From NCBI GenBank assembly GCA_023396255.1, contig JAEWWU010000020.1:1-30846 (forward strand): a stretch of 30,846 nucleotides of DNA, written 5' to 3'. The translations under genes were made by a program, and so were the position numbers. This document shows positions 15,571 to 24,366 of this stretch, piece after piece. How positions within the stretch are numbered: position 1 is the stretch's first letter; the number at the start of each line of letters is the position of its first letter. A model generated the notes under the pieces. It made no database searches. It was not told where the DNA came from and saw nothing but the letters and a program-made list of their open reading frames with translations. The DNA is from Bacteroidota bacterium. GTDB taxonomy: Bacteria > Bacteroidota > Bacteroidia > Bacteroidales > Porphyromonadaceae.

Positions 15571-17129
15571 AAGATTTATTTGAGGCTTTTGATTTGTCCA
15601 ACAGCGCCGTTTTTGACTTATCTCGTATCCCTCAGCTATTGCAATACGATGCTCAAAATCCTATGATATTCTCTTCGGGCATCTTTTTTGTTTTGTTTTT
15701 TCTCTTCTTCTCTCTCTACGCGCTTTTATATCGGTGCAATACGGCTCGTATTCTTTACGTTGTTGCCTTCTCGCTATTCTTCTACTACAAAAGCAGTGGA
15801 TGGTTCTTTTTGCTATTAATCGGCACTGCTACCAGTGATTTTCTTATTGGGAAAGCGATGGCAGCCACTCCAAATAAACATCGTCGTTTGGGGTGGCTCT
15901 TATTGAGCATCTGCATCAATTTGGGACTTTTGGGATACTTTAAGTACTTCAATTTTTTAGGGGAGATGGGGGCTTCCTTGCTGCATTCCATTGGCGTTTG
16001 GAGTGGCAATAGTGCTTTAGAGCAAACCTCTTGGGAAGCGTGGGATATATTTCTACCCGTGGGAATTTCTTTCTACACCTTCCAAACGATGAGTTACATA
16101 ATAGACCTTTATCGTGGACAAATAAAGCCACTACACCATTGGATTGATTATATTTTCTATGTCTCTTTTTTCCCTCAACTGGTCGCCGGTCCTATTGTTC
16201 GAGCAAAAGAGTTTATCCCTCAAATCAGAAAACGTCCCATTGTGACCTCGGAAGATTTGGGGCGAGCGGTTTTTCTCATCCTGTGTGGATTGTTCAAAAA
16301 GGTGATCATTTCGGACTACATCAGTCTCAACTTCGTAGACCGTATCTTCGACGCTCCGGAGTTGTATACCGGTTTTGAAAACCTATTGGGATTGTATGGG
16401 TACGCCTTACAGATCTATTGTGACTTCTCCGGTTATTCCGATATGGCCATAGGATTGGCTTTACTAATGGGTTTCTCATTTCCCGTCAATTTTCTCTACC
16501 CCTATCAGTCTGCCACAATTACTGAGTTTTGGCGTCGATGGCACATCTCCCTTTCATCTTGGCTCAAAGATTATCTATACATCTCTTTGGGAGGGAATAG
16601 AAAGGGAAAACTGCGCACCTACATCAACCTACTATTGACTATGCTCATAGGTGGATTGTGGCACGGGGCTGCCATCCGTTTCATTTTGTGGGGTGGAATC
16701 CACGGTTTAGCATTAGCCATTCACAAAGGGATAATGCATATTTTCCCTAAAACCAAAGCCGATGGAAATCAAATGAAACCCATCAACAGAATACTCGGTA
16801 CTTTGTTTACCTTTCACCTTGTGGTATTTGCTTGGCTATTCTTCAGAGCACCTGATATGTCTACGGTCTACTCAGTTCTCAATCGCATCGCCTACCACTT
16901 TCATCCCGAACTCATCGGTCAAGTAATAAGCGGTTACAGCCTCGTTTTTAGTCTTATGTTCGTGGGATATGTTTTGCACTTTCTCCCCCAGAAGGTGTAC
17001 GATGCCATTCAGGGCAAAATAACACGCTCTCCTCTCATCCTCAAGGCGGTGTATTTGGTGGTAATGATCTACATCGTTTTTCAAGCAAAGAGCGCAGACG
17101 TGCAACCGTTCATCTATTTCCAATTCTAA
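15567..17129 (+). CDS. MBOAT-family O-acyltransferase (AlgI/PatA/DltB-like)
   Basis: The 520-residue protein has about ten or more membrane segments and the MBOAT pattern: YYKSSGWFFLLLIGTATSDF near the N-terminus, FFPQLVAGPIVRAKEF, QIYCDFSGYSDMAIGLALLMGF, FWRRWHISLSSWLKDYLYISLGGNR (H326) and GGLWHGAAIRFILWGGIHG with the presumed catalytic H366. Members move acetyl groups across the inner membrane for O-acetylation of alginate, peptidoglycan or other glycans. Two SGNH proteins directly upstream, both overlapping, give the usual membrane-plus-periplasm pair, here with two periplasmic partners. The glycan modified is unknown. No alginate or other polymer-synthesis genes are adjacent. Confidence 0.9.
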   Translation: MKDLFEAFDLSNSAVFDLSRIPQLLQYDAQNPMIFSSGIFFVLFFLFFSLYALLYRCNTARILYVVAFSLFFYYKSSGWFFLLLIGTATSDFLIGKAMAATPNKHRRLGWLLLSICINLGLLGYFKYFNFLGEMGASLLHSIGVWSGNSALEQTSWEAWDIFLPVGISFYTFQTMSYIIDLYRGQIKPLHHWIDYIFYVSFFPQLVAGPIVRAKEFIPQIRKRPIVTSEDLGRAVFLILCGLFKKVIISDYISLNFVDRIFDAPELYTGFENLLGLYGYALQIYCDFSGYSDMAIGLALLMGFSFPVNFLYPYQSATITEFWRRWHISLSSWLKDYLYISLGGNRKGKLRTYINLLLTMLIGGLWHGAAIRFILWGGIHGLALAIHKGIMHIFPKTKADGNQMKPINRILGTLFTFHLVVFAWLFFRAPDMSTVYSVLNRIAYHFHPELIGQVISGYSLVFSLMFVGYVLHFLPQKVYDAIQGKITRSPLILKAVYLVVMIYIVFQAKSADVQPFIYFQF

Positions 17130-17148
17130 ATTTACACATCCATCAACT

Positions 17149-18525
17149 ATGGCAAGTACTTCCAAGAGCTCTTTCGAATGCTCCGAATGTGGAGCCAAAT
17201 ACTCCAAATGGCAAGGGCAATGTTCCAGCTGCCGTTCGTGGAATAGCATAAACGAAGTAACTCTTGCCAAGAGAAATAGCAAGTTGTCAATGCCTTGGAG
17301 CGACAATAACGCAAAAGCCCAAACCGTCTCTATTCATCAAATAACGCTTTCCGATGACGAACGTATCGATCTTGGGGATGAAGAATTGAATCGTGTTTTG
17401 GGAGGGGGATTGGTCAAAGGTTCTTTTATCCTTTTGGGAGGGGAACCGGGAATCGGCAAATCGACCCTCATTTTGCAAACTGTACTGAGACAAAACACCC
17501 TGAGAACTCTTTATGTTTCAGGCGAGGAGAGTGCCCGACAATTACGCTTGCGTGCCGATAGATTGGGTTTTTCTCAAGAAAATCAATGCCTTATTTTGTG
17601 CGAAACAGATCTCGACACCATCCTTGCCGAAGCTTCTCAAAGAAAGCCTGACTTGCTGATTATCGACAGTATCCAAACCGTTTCCACCAATCTATCGGAC
17701 TCATCACCCGGCAGCATCAGCCAGATTAGAGAATGTGCTGGACTGCTGCTCCAATTTGCCAAATCGACCTTTATCCCTATCATCATTGTAGGACATATCA
17801 ACAAAGAAGGCAGTATTGCCGGTCCCAAAGTATTGGAACATATCGTGGACACGGTACTACAATTCGAAGGAGACAAACACCATATGTATCGTATATTGCG
17901 CAGTAGCAAGAACCGCTTCGGCTCCACTGCCGAATTGGGAATCTACGAAATGCAATCTCAAGGGCTTCGGATGGTCAGTAATCCCTCAGAACACCTCGTG
18001 TCCTCCAACCGAGGAGAACTGAGTGGAATTGCCGTTGCCGTTGCATTGGAAGGAGTTCGCCCCCTGCTCATAGAAACACAAGGCCTTGTTAGCTCTGCCG
18101 TCTACAACAACCCTCAACGCTCTGCAACAGGGTATGACCTAAGGCGTCTCAATATGCTCTTGGCCGTATTGGAAAAGAGAGCCGGGTTCAAACTGGTTCA
18201 GAAGGATGTGTTTTTGAACATCACGGGGGGCTTGCGCATCAATGATCCGGCAGTTGATTTGGCTGTTTTATGTGCCATCCTATCGTCCAACTTAGACATT
18301 CCCATCCCCGGAGATTATTGCTTCACCGGAGAAGTTGGTTTAGCTGGAGAAATTCGACCGGTAAACCGAATAGAACAACGAATCTCCGAAGCTATGCGCA
18401 TCGGATTCAAGACCATCATAGTACCCGCCGATAACCAAACGTCCATCAATCCTTCCCTCTTCAATATACGCATCGTTCCCTGTAGAAAAGTGGAAGATGC
18501 TTTTAGGGCTATTTTCAGTAATTAG
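17149..18525 (+). CDS. radA: DNA repair ATPase RadA
   Basis: The 458-residue protein has the RadA (Sms) domain order. The N-terminal four-cysteine zinc finger is C11, C14, C25 and C28. The RecA-like ATPase has Walker A GEPGIGKST (98-106, K104) and Walker B LLIIDSIQT (169-177). The RadA-specific KNRFG motif is at 254-258, and the C-terminal Lon-protease-like domain lacks protease activity in the family. RadA drives branch migration in homologous recombination. It starts 19 bp after the MBOAT gene and ends 26 bp before rpiB. That suggests readthrough from the module upstream, although no function is shared. Confidence 0.96.
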   Translation: MASTSKSSFECSECGAKYSKWQGQCSSCRSWNSINEVTLAKRNSKLSMPWSDNNAKAQTVSIHQITLSDDERIDLGDEELNRVLGGGLVKGSFILLGGEPGIGKSTLILQTVLRQNTLRTLYVSGEESARQLRLRADRLGFSQENQCLILCETDLDTILAEASQRKPDLLIIDSIQTVSTNLSDSSPGSISQIRECAGLLLQFAKSTFIPIIIVGHINKEGSIAGPKVLEHIVDTVLQFEGDKHHMYRILRSSKNRFGSTAELGIYEMQSQGLRMVSNPSEHLVSSNRGELSGIAVAVALEGVRPLLIETQGLVSSAVYNNPQRSATGYDLRRLNMLLAVLEKRAGFKLVQKDVFLNITGGLRINDPAVDLAVLCAILSSNLDIPIPGDYCFTGEVGLAGEIRPVNRIEQRISEAMRIGFKTIIVPADNQTSINPSLFNIRIVPCRKVEDAFRAIFSN

Positions 18526-18551
18526 AAACCATCAAACATATCACAAACAAT

Positions 18552-19004
18552 ATGACAAATCAGGAGAAAAACAGCTACGGAATTTGTTCGGATCACGCAG
18601 GCTTCGAACTCAAAGAAGAGATCAAAAAGATGTTGAACCAGCGTAACATTGCTTGTACCGACTTTGGCACTTACTCCAACGAACGTGCCGATTATCCGGA
18701 CTTCGCCCATCTCTTGGGACAGGCCATAGAGGAGCATAAGGTTCAGTACGGAATAGCCATTTGTGGCTCTGGAAATGGTATTTCTATGACTTTGAACAAA
18801 TATCCGCAAGTTCGGGCTGCTCTTTGTTGGAACAAAGAATTGGCCCAATTGGCGCGAGCGCACAACGATGCCAATGTCTTGTCCCTTCCCGCCCGTTTCA
18901 TCACAGTGCAAGAAGCCGAAGAGATATTAGACGCCTACCTAAGTTCGGACTTTGAAGGAGGACGCCATACGGCGCGTGTTGCAAAAATCCCCATCAAGAA
19001 ATAA
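18552..19004 (+). CDS. rpiB: Ribose-5-phosphate isomerase B
   Basis: The 150-residue protein matches RpiB/LacAB isomerases in length and motifs. D14-H15 lie in CSDHAGFELK, the catalytic cysteine C71 in CGSGNGISM (GTGIG in many relatives), and the phosphate- and substrate-contacting block ARAHNDANVLSLPARF includes H104. It interconverts ribose-5-phosphate and ribulose-5-phosphate in the non-oxidative pentose phosphate pathway. It is the last gene of the plus-strand run and is followed by a strong terminator. Confidence 0.95.
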   Translation: MTNQEKNSYGICSDHAGFELKEEIKKMLNQRNIACTDFGTYSNERADYPDFAHLLGQAIEEHKVQYGIAICGSGNGISMTLNKYPQVRAALCWNKELAQLARAHNDANVLSLPARFITVQEAEEILDAYLSSDFEGGRHTARVAKIPIKK

Positions 19005-19026
19005 GAAAAGATTCCCAAACAAAAAG

Positions 19027-19068
19027 ATAGGTCCGGAAGCATACTAACGATTCTTCCGGACCTATTTT
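19027..19068. terminator. Bidirectional rho-independent terminator between rpiB and the ABC transporter gene
   Basis: ATAGGTCCGGAAG (19027-19039) and CTTCCGGACCTAT (19053-19065) form a perfect 13-bp stem. TTTT follows on the plus strand, and CTTTTTG on the minus strand, so it can stop transcription from both convergent sides. Confidence 0.88.
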
Positions 19069-19139
19069 CGTAAAAATATTGGCATATAGGTCAATATATC
19101 CCCACCAACCAGTAAAAAGGAGGGACTTAATTGCCCTTT

Positions 19140-19172
19140 TGCAGGGAATTAATTTCCGATAATTCCCTACTA
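19140..19172. repeat. Dispersed inverted-repeat motif, copy 2
   Basis: TGCAGGGAATTAAT (19140-19153) and GATAATTCCCTACTA (19158-19172) are the same two arms as at 877-890 and 938-952, here separated by four bases instead of 47. A further half-copy GGGAATTATT is at 19208-19217. The gap 19069-19286 otherwise holds no gene. Confidence 0.5.
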
Positions 19173-19286
19173 AGATTTCTTCCGTCCAAACTATTTTGTC
19201 CTACTTGGGAATTATTTGAAGAAGCAAACGATTGCCTTCAATTTTATAGAAATCCAATTGAGACAAAAACTCCAAAAGAGAAAGCA

Positions 19287-21161
19287 TCACGCCCCCCCCT
19301 CTGAAGAAAATTGAGTACGATAAAGATGAGTATATACTCCGTTCAGAGCCAGAAGCTCTTCGTGAGTACCTTGCTCCACAATGCGCCCTTGCTCCATCAC
19401 ACAAATCAAGTCAGCGCGAACAATGGTACTCATACGATGCGCAACAACAAAAGTGGTACGGTCGCGAAGCAAGGTATTGATCGCCTCCTGTACCAACTGT
19501 TCCGAAACATTGTCCAAAGCAGAGGTGGCTTCGTCCAAAATTAAAATTTCGGGGTTTCTCAAAATAGCTCGAGCAATGCTCAAACGTTGGCGTTGCCCCC
19601 CACTGAGTTTACTTCCTCCATCTCCTATGTTGTAATCGTACCCTCCGTCTAACTGCACAATAAATTCGTGGGCATTAGCTATACGTGCAGCCCTCTCGAC
19701 CTCTTCCACGGTAGCAGACTTGTGACTAAAGGCAATATTATTGAAAACTGTGTCGTTGAACAGAATCGGAGACTGATTGACATAGCCTATAAAAGAACGC
19801 AGCTTACTCAAAGGGATCTGCTTGGTATCTATTCCATCAATCGTGATACTTCCCTCCTCAACCTCATAGAACCGTGGCAAGAGATCCACCAAAGTTGTCT
19901 TCCCTGCCCCACTTGTACCCACAAGAGCAACCGTTTGCCCCTTACGTACCGATAAGTTGAGATTGCGAATAACCCAACGCTCTCCATACCTAAATGATAC
20001 ATCCTTGAACTCTATTCCGTGGCTAAAAGTTACCAACTGTGGAGCCACCGATTCCCCGACAACAGATCGTTCCTCCAACTTCTCCAAAACCGCCTCTATA
20101 CGTTGTACCGAAGCCATCCCCTTTCCTATGGAATAAGATGCTCTGCTCAACTCCTTGGCAGGATTAATGATATGATAAAAAACAATCAAATAAAAAATGA
20201 ATACAGGTGCCGAAATAGCACTGCTTCCGGAAGAAATTAGATTGCCTCCATACCACAAAATAACCGCAATGGTCACAGTACCCAAAAACTCGCTGACCGG
20301 ATGTGCCAATTGTTGTCGAGCCGACATATGATGGGTAATCTGTTTATAACTCAAATTCCTGCGAGCAAATCGCTGTGCAATAAAATGCTCTGCATTAAAA
20401 GCCTTAATCACCCGCAAACCGGAGAGGGTTTCTTCGACCATACTCATAAGAACTCCCCATTGATTATGACTTTCAACACTCTTTTGACGGAGTTTCTTGC
20501 CAATCACTCCCATAGCATAGCCCGCCGGGGGAAGTACCAAAAAGACAAAAAGAGTTAGCTGCCAACTCAAGATCAAAAGAGCTGTCAGGTAGATTACAAA
20601 GAGAATCGGATTGCGTATAATGCATTCCAACACACCAATCACAGAAGTTTCCACCTCATTGACATCTCCCGATATGCGTGCCAATATATCGCCCTTATGC
20701 TCTTCGCTCATTGCGGAAATAGGCAGAGAGAGAATTTTTTCATTGAGACGATTTCGCAAATCATACACAACCCCCGTACTAATGGGGATTATTGCATACA
20801 AAGCCAAATAGCCAAACAAGCACTTCAAGAAGGTCATTACCGCCAAATAGATACACAAAACCAGCAAAGCATAAGACATCCCGTGCGTTGCCACCATCTC
20901 TTGCAGATAGTAAAAGAAATTATTGCTAAGGATTTCGGCACTATGCACCAACGCCGAGAAAGAAGAAAAAGAAACCTCGTGCCACGGAATAAAAGATCGA
21001 ACCTCGGTATCTACGGAAAAAAGACTTCTAAGAATAGGTATGATTAGAGAAAAGGCTCCTAAGTTAAGGACAGCTGCCAAAATATTGGCAAATATACTCC
21101 CCACAATATACTTCTTATACGAAGACACGTATTTACGAACAAAGACCCAAAATTCTCTCAT
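19287..21161 (-). CDS. ABC exporter half-transporter, MsbA-like
   Basis: The 624-residue protein fuses six membrane helices (about 18-330) to a C-terminal ATPase. The ATPase has Walker A GTSGAGKTT (415-423), Q-loop Q463, signature KLSGGQRQRLSIARA (LSGGQ 519-523), Walker B ILILDEATSALD (539-550) and H-loop VAHRMST (H575). This is the lipid or peptide exporter type that works as a homodimer, and MsbA-like lipid A-core flippase is the best guess. Other exporters of this class cannot be excluded. It lies 56 bp after miaA. The last codons lie in a run of eight G residues (coding strand, 19292-19299); one extra G would replace the final alanine with a tail of about 30 residues ending at 19201. Confidence 0.88.
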   Translation of the reverse strand: MREFWVFVRKYVSSYKKYIVGSIFANILAAVLNLGAFSLIIPILRSLFSVDTEVRSFIPWHEVSFSSFSALVHSAEILSNNFFYYLQEMVATHGMSYALLVLCIYLAVMTFLKCLFGYLALYAIIPISTGVVYDLRNRLNEKILSLPISAMSEEHKGDILARISGDVNEVETSVIGVLECIIRNPILFVIYLTALLILSWQLTLFVFLVLPPAGYAMGVIGKKLRQKSVESHNQWGVLMSMVEETLSGLRVIKAFNAEHFIAQRFARRNLSYKQITHHMSARQQLAHPVSEFLGTVTIAVILWYGGNLISSGSSAISAPVFIFYLIVFYHIINPAKELSRASYSIGKGMASVQRIEAVLEKLEERSVVGESVAPQLVTFSHGIEFKDVSFRYGERWVIRNLNLSVRKGQTVALVGTSGAGKTTLVDLLPRFYEVEEGSITIDGIDTKQIPLSKLRSFIGYVNQSPILFNDTVFNNIAFSHKSATVEEVERAARIANAHEFIVQLDGGYDYNIGDGGSKLSGGQRQRLSIARAILRNPEILILDEATSALDNVSEQLVQEAINTLLRDRTTFVVAHRMSTIVRADLICVMEQGRIVEQGTHEELLALNGVYTHLYRTQFSSEGGA

Positions 21162-21217
21162 ATCTTAAACTCAAACGAACTACGATGTGGCATCAACCCG
21201 GCTCTTGACAAAAATTC

Positions 21218-22153
21218 TCACTCGGACACTTGCAATAAAGAGAGGATTTGTTCCACACAATCCTCTTTGGGCAAAGTGCCATCAATCCAATGTATGGAGA
21301 ATCCTCTACGCTCCATTCCCCTAAACCAAGTCATCTGACGCTTGGAAAACTGCCTTATGGCAATAGCCAACTGCTCTTCCATCTCATTGTAGGTCAATTC
21401 CTTCCTCAGATAACGAGTCACAAAACGGTATTCCAACCCATAGCCAATAAGAATCTCTTCTGAAATCCCTTGTTCCAAAAGAGAGCGAACTTCTTCGATC
21501 ATTCCTTGCTCCAAACGCTCCTTAAGTCGCTTCTCTATTCGAGCATTACGTGTAGGACGATCAATGTCAATCCCAACAATAAGGCTATTGGGCTTTAAGG
21601 GGTTCATCTTGGGGGTATGATCGGGATGAGCAGCGTAGTAGCGTGCAATTTCTATGGCTCTGATGAGTCTGCGGTTGGATGAATAATCAACCTGCGGCCT
21701 AAAAGGAAAACGCAAAAAGATATTCCACAAATCGTCTCTGGACAAAAGAGTTAACTCTCCACGTAAAGTGTCATCGGGTGGAATCTCGTGCAGATGTCGC
21801 CCTGCCAAAACGGTTTCTATATACAAACCCGTCCCTCCAGTAAGCAAAGGCATACGCCCTCTTGCTGTGATATCGGTATACACTTTATAAAACTCTCCCA
21901 CGTAATCGTACAAAGAGAACGGAGTCCCTGCATCGCGAATGTCAATAAGGTGATAGGGCAAAGTGCTCCCATCGGGCAAAATATATTCACATAGATCTTT
22001 GCCCGTACCGATGTTCATTCCCCTAAACACTTGCCTACTATCAGCACTGATCAACTCTGCTCCCAACTGCGAAGCAACAGCAACAGCGAGTGAAGTTTTT
22101 CCGGTTGCCGTTGGTCCAAGAATTGTAAGAATGTCAAAAGCTCGTGAATTCAA
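21218..22153 (-). CDS. miaA: tRNA dimethylallyltransferase
   Basis: The 311-residue protein adds the dimethylallyl group to A37 of tRNAs reading U-starting codons. Motifs seen are the P-loop GPTATGKTS (13-21), SADSRQVFRGMNIGTGK, YHLIDIRDAGTPFSLYDY, GGTGLYIETVLAGR and the C-terminal QFSKRQMTWFRGM. The start is unusual: a stop codon lies five codons before the TTG at 22153, and no ATG occurs before the P-loop, so translation most likely begins at TTG. The gene follows guaB after a hairpin and precedes the ABC exporter. Confidence 0.94.
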   Translation of the reverse strand: MNSRAFDILTILGPTATGKTSLAVAVASQLGAELISADSRQVFRGMNIGTGKDLCEYILPDGSTLPYHLIDIRDAGTPFSLYDYVGEFYKVYTDITARGRMPLLTGGTGLYIETVLAGRHLHEIPPDDTLRGELTLLSRDDLWNIFLRFPFRPQVDYSSNRRLIRAIEIARYYAAHPDHTPKMNPLKPNSLIVGIDIDRPTRNARIEKRLKERLEQGMIEEVRSLLEQGISEEILIGYGLEYRFVTRYLRKELTYNEMEEQLAIAIRQFSKRQMTWFRGMERRGFSIHWIDGTLPKEDCVEQILSLLQVSE

Positions 22154-22180
22154 AAGAAAAGTTTTCTAATTATACCAATT

Positions 22181-22222
22181 ACAAACAAAATAAGGCGTAC
22201 CTCAATAAATTGGGTACACCTT
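22181..22222 (-). terminator. Probable terminator between guaB and miaA
   Basis: On the minus strand AAGGTGTACC pairs with GGTACGCCTT (plus coordinates 22213-22222 and 22192-22201) with one mismatch. A T-rich tail ATTTTGTTTG follows. Confidence 0.6.
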
Positions 22223-22351
22223 ACATTTTATAAATTTCTCTCAATCATAAACTAAAGAAGATCCGAGAACGGCACAACTACAAGTAGCTATCCTTTTTAT
22301 CTCTGGTTAAGAATGAGCCACTCATAGTGATCTCTTACCTCTTCTCATTTT

Positions 22352-23854
22352 TCAACTTCTATGGTCTCGAAGAATAACATCGTGTGCTCCCCCTTCCACA
22401 ATGCTCGTAGAAGATACTAAAGTGATCTTTGCCGTTTCCCTCAATTGAGACAAAGAGGCAGATCCGCAGCTGGACATTGTTGCCCGAATTTTACTCAGAG
22501 TTTGATCCAAGTTATCCTTCATTGGTCCTGCATAAGGAACATAACTGTCCACTCCTTCCTCAAATTTCATTCCGGTAGAGCTTCCTCCGGCATCATATCT
22601 CTGCCAGTTGTGTGCCCTATTGGACCCTTCACCCCAATACTCCTTCACGATGTTGTTTCCTATTTTGAGTTTTTCCGTAGGTGATTCGTCAAAGCGGGCA
22701 AAATAGCGTCCCATCATAAGGAAATCAGCCCCCATTGCCAAAGCTAAAACCATATGATAGTCGTGCACAATCCCCCCATCACTACAAATTGGAATATAAA
22801 TCCCCGTTTCCTTGAAATATCTGTCGCGCTCGTCAGCAACTTCTATCAAAGCGGTAGCCTGCCCTCGCCCAATTCCTTTCTGCTCTCGAGTGATACAAAT
22901 GGAACCACCACCAATGCCTACCTTGATAAAGTCCGCTCCCGCCTCTACTAGGTAACGAAATCCCTCTCTATCCACAACGTTGCCGGCTCCGACAATCACC
23001 TTGTCACCGTACTCTTGCCTAATCCATTCTATAGTTTCCTTTTGCCAAACGCTATAACCATCTGAAGAATCAATACAAAGAGCATCTGCACCAGCTGCTA
23101 TCAATGCAGGAACCCTTTCCTTGTAGTCGCGAGAATTGATCCCGGCACCCACAATGAGCTTCTTATTAGCATCGGAAAGCTCCTCCGGATTTTCCTTATG
23201 ACCGTCATAATCCTTCCGGAATACGAAATAGCGCAGCCTGTTTTCATCGTCAATAATGGGAAGAGCATTGAGTTTGTGTTCCCAAATAATATCGTTGGCC
23301 TCGCTCAATGTGATACCCTTTTTCCCAGTTATCAATTGATCAAAAGGTGTCATAAACTCACTTATCTTCCGATTGACATCATCCGTACTTGTTCGGTAAT
23401 CCCTGCTGGTTACAATACCGCAAAGAATTCCGTTAGGTGTACCATCGTGTGTTATCCCAATTGTAGAGTGATTAGTCTTTGATGTCAAGGTCAAGACGTC
23501 CGCTAAAGTGTGCCCCGGAGTCAAGTTGCTATCGCTAACAACAAACCCGGCCTTGAATTTCTTCACTTTGCGCACCATAGCAGCCTCGTCTTCGATGGAT
23601 TGCGATCCATATATAAAGGACATTCCTCCATTGCGAGCCAACTCTATTGCCAATGTATCATTGGAAACAGATTGCATTATGGCTGAAACAAAGGGAATAT
23701 TAAGTGTTATCCTCGACTTGCCATCCGCCGGTCGATACTTAGCCAAAGGAGAGCGGAGGTTTATTTTATCGGGAGTGCATTCTCTTGTTGTAAGTCCCGG
23801 AATTAAGAGGAACTCTCCAAAAGTGTGAGAAACTTCTTTGAGAAAGATTGCCAT
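22352..23854 (-). CDS. guaB: IMP dehydrogenase, Tritrichomonas-like class
   Basis: The 500-residue protein oxidises IMP to XMP in guanine nucleotide synthesis. The barrel has GGGSICITREQKGIGRGQ with the catalytic cysteine C320, substrate-binding D262 (CIDSSDG) and D359 (CSDGG), and the flap NWQRYDAGG with R419-Y420. Two CBS motifs are inserted at about 105-225. Compared from memory with Tritrichomonas foetus IMPDH (503 residues; C319, R418, Y419), the numbering is shifted by one and long blocks look nearly the same. Examples are IPFVSAIMQSVS, KAGFVVSDSN, KLNALPIIDD and ITLVSSTSIVEGGAHDV. This differs from the common bacterial GuaB. I use the ATG at 23854; a TTG 17 codons upstream is less likely. 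Confidence 0.93.
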   Translation of the reverse strand: MAIFLKEVSHTFGEFLLIPGLTTRECTPDKINLRSPLAKYRPADGKSRITLNIPFVSAIMQSVSNDTLAIELARNGGMSFIYGSQSIEDEAAMVRKVKKFKAGFVVSDSNLTPGHTLADVLTLTSKTNHSTIGITHDGTPNGILCGIVTSRDYRTSTDDVNRKISEFMTPFDQLITGKKGITLSEANDIIWEHKLNALPIIDDENRLRYFVFRKDYDGHKENPEELSDANKKLIVGAGINSRDYKERVPALIAAGADALCIDSSDGYSVWQKETIEWIRQEYGDKVIVGAGNVVDREGFRYLVEAGADFIKVGIGGGSICITREQKGIGRGQATALIEVADERDRYFKETGIYIPICSDGGIVHDYHMVLALAMGADFLMMGRYFARFDESPTEKLKIGNNIVKEYWGEGSNRAHNWQRYDAGGSSTGMKFEEGVDSYVPYAGPMKDNLDQTLSKIRATMSSCGSASLSQLRETAKITLVSSTSIVEGGAHDVILRDHRS

Positions 23855-23905
23855 ATTCTTTTCAGATAAAAACGATAAAAAATCCTTAGAGGTACTGTAC
23901 TGCAA

Positions 23906-24364
23906 TCATCTAAGTCGTTGAGTTGAACGAATCAAGATCTCGTCCGCCACAATCCCTCTAATTGCCAAATACAAAAACAGCATTGTAATCAAAGGCAAAA
24001 ACAACCACGGGCGAATACTAATGCCTCCCTCGAAAGTAAACGCATAGAAAGCCACGACCCCCACAAATGCAACACAAAGAAGCAAATTAAAAATAGACAA
24101 ACGAATTTGCAGCTTACGCTTTTTGTAGAAGAAAATAGTAGCTACTGCTAAAATGGTTACCAAAACATTCAAGGCAAAAGGGAGTAAACGGAATTGAAAA
24201 TCAACACTCTCAGCATTTGCAACACCGGAAATTCTTCTCCACCCCAAGGCATTAAACTCAAAAACCAAGGAATCGGACATCAGAAGAACCATTGGAAGAA
24301 AGAGAAGCAAAGCCATTGATATTGCGGCCAGGCCAAGAAAAATAGTCTGCTTGCGCTGCCACAT
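23906..24364 (-). CDS. DUF4293 family membrane protein
   Basis: The 152-residue protein begins MWQRKQTIFLGLAAISMALL, the usual opening of DUF4293 proteins. It has four hydrophobic segments at about 10-30, 60-80, 90-110 and 117-136, with a polar loop between the first two. Its function is not known. It starts two bases after rpoZ, so translation is probably coupled, and the bamD-rpoZ-DUF4293 order recurs in Bacteroidetes as far as I recall. guaB follows after 51 bp. Confidence 0.75.
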   Translation of the reverse strand: MWQRKQTIFLGLAAISMALLLFLPMVLLMSDSLVFEFNALGWRRISGVANAESVDFQFRLLPFALNVLVTILAVATIFFYKKRKLQIRLSIFNLLLCVAFVGVVAFYAFTFEGGISIRPWLFLPLITMLFLYLAIRGIVADEILIRSTQRLR

Positions 24365-24366
24365 AA

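Noticed and set aside
19201..19404. Separate 67-codon minus-strand gene at the 3' end of the ABC exporter gene
   Set aside because: Most of it is an out-of-frame shadow of the ABC gene. Only the tail beyond the G-run is of interest, as a possible alternative C-terminus.
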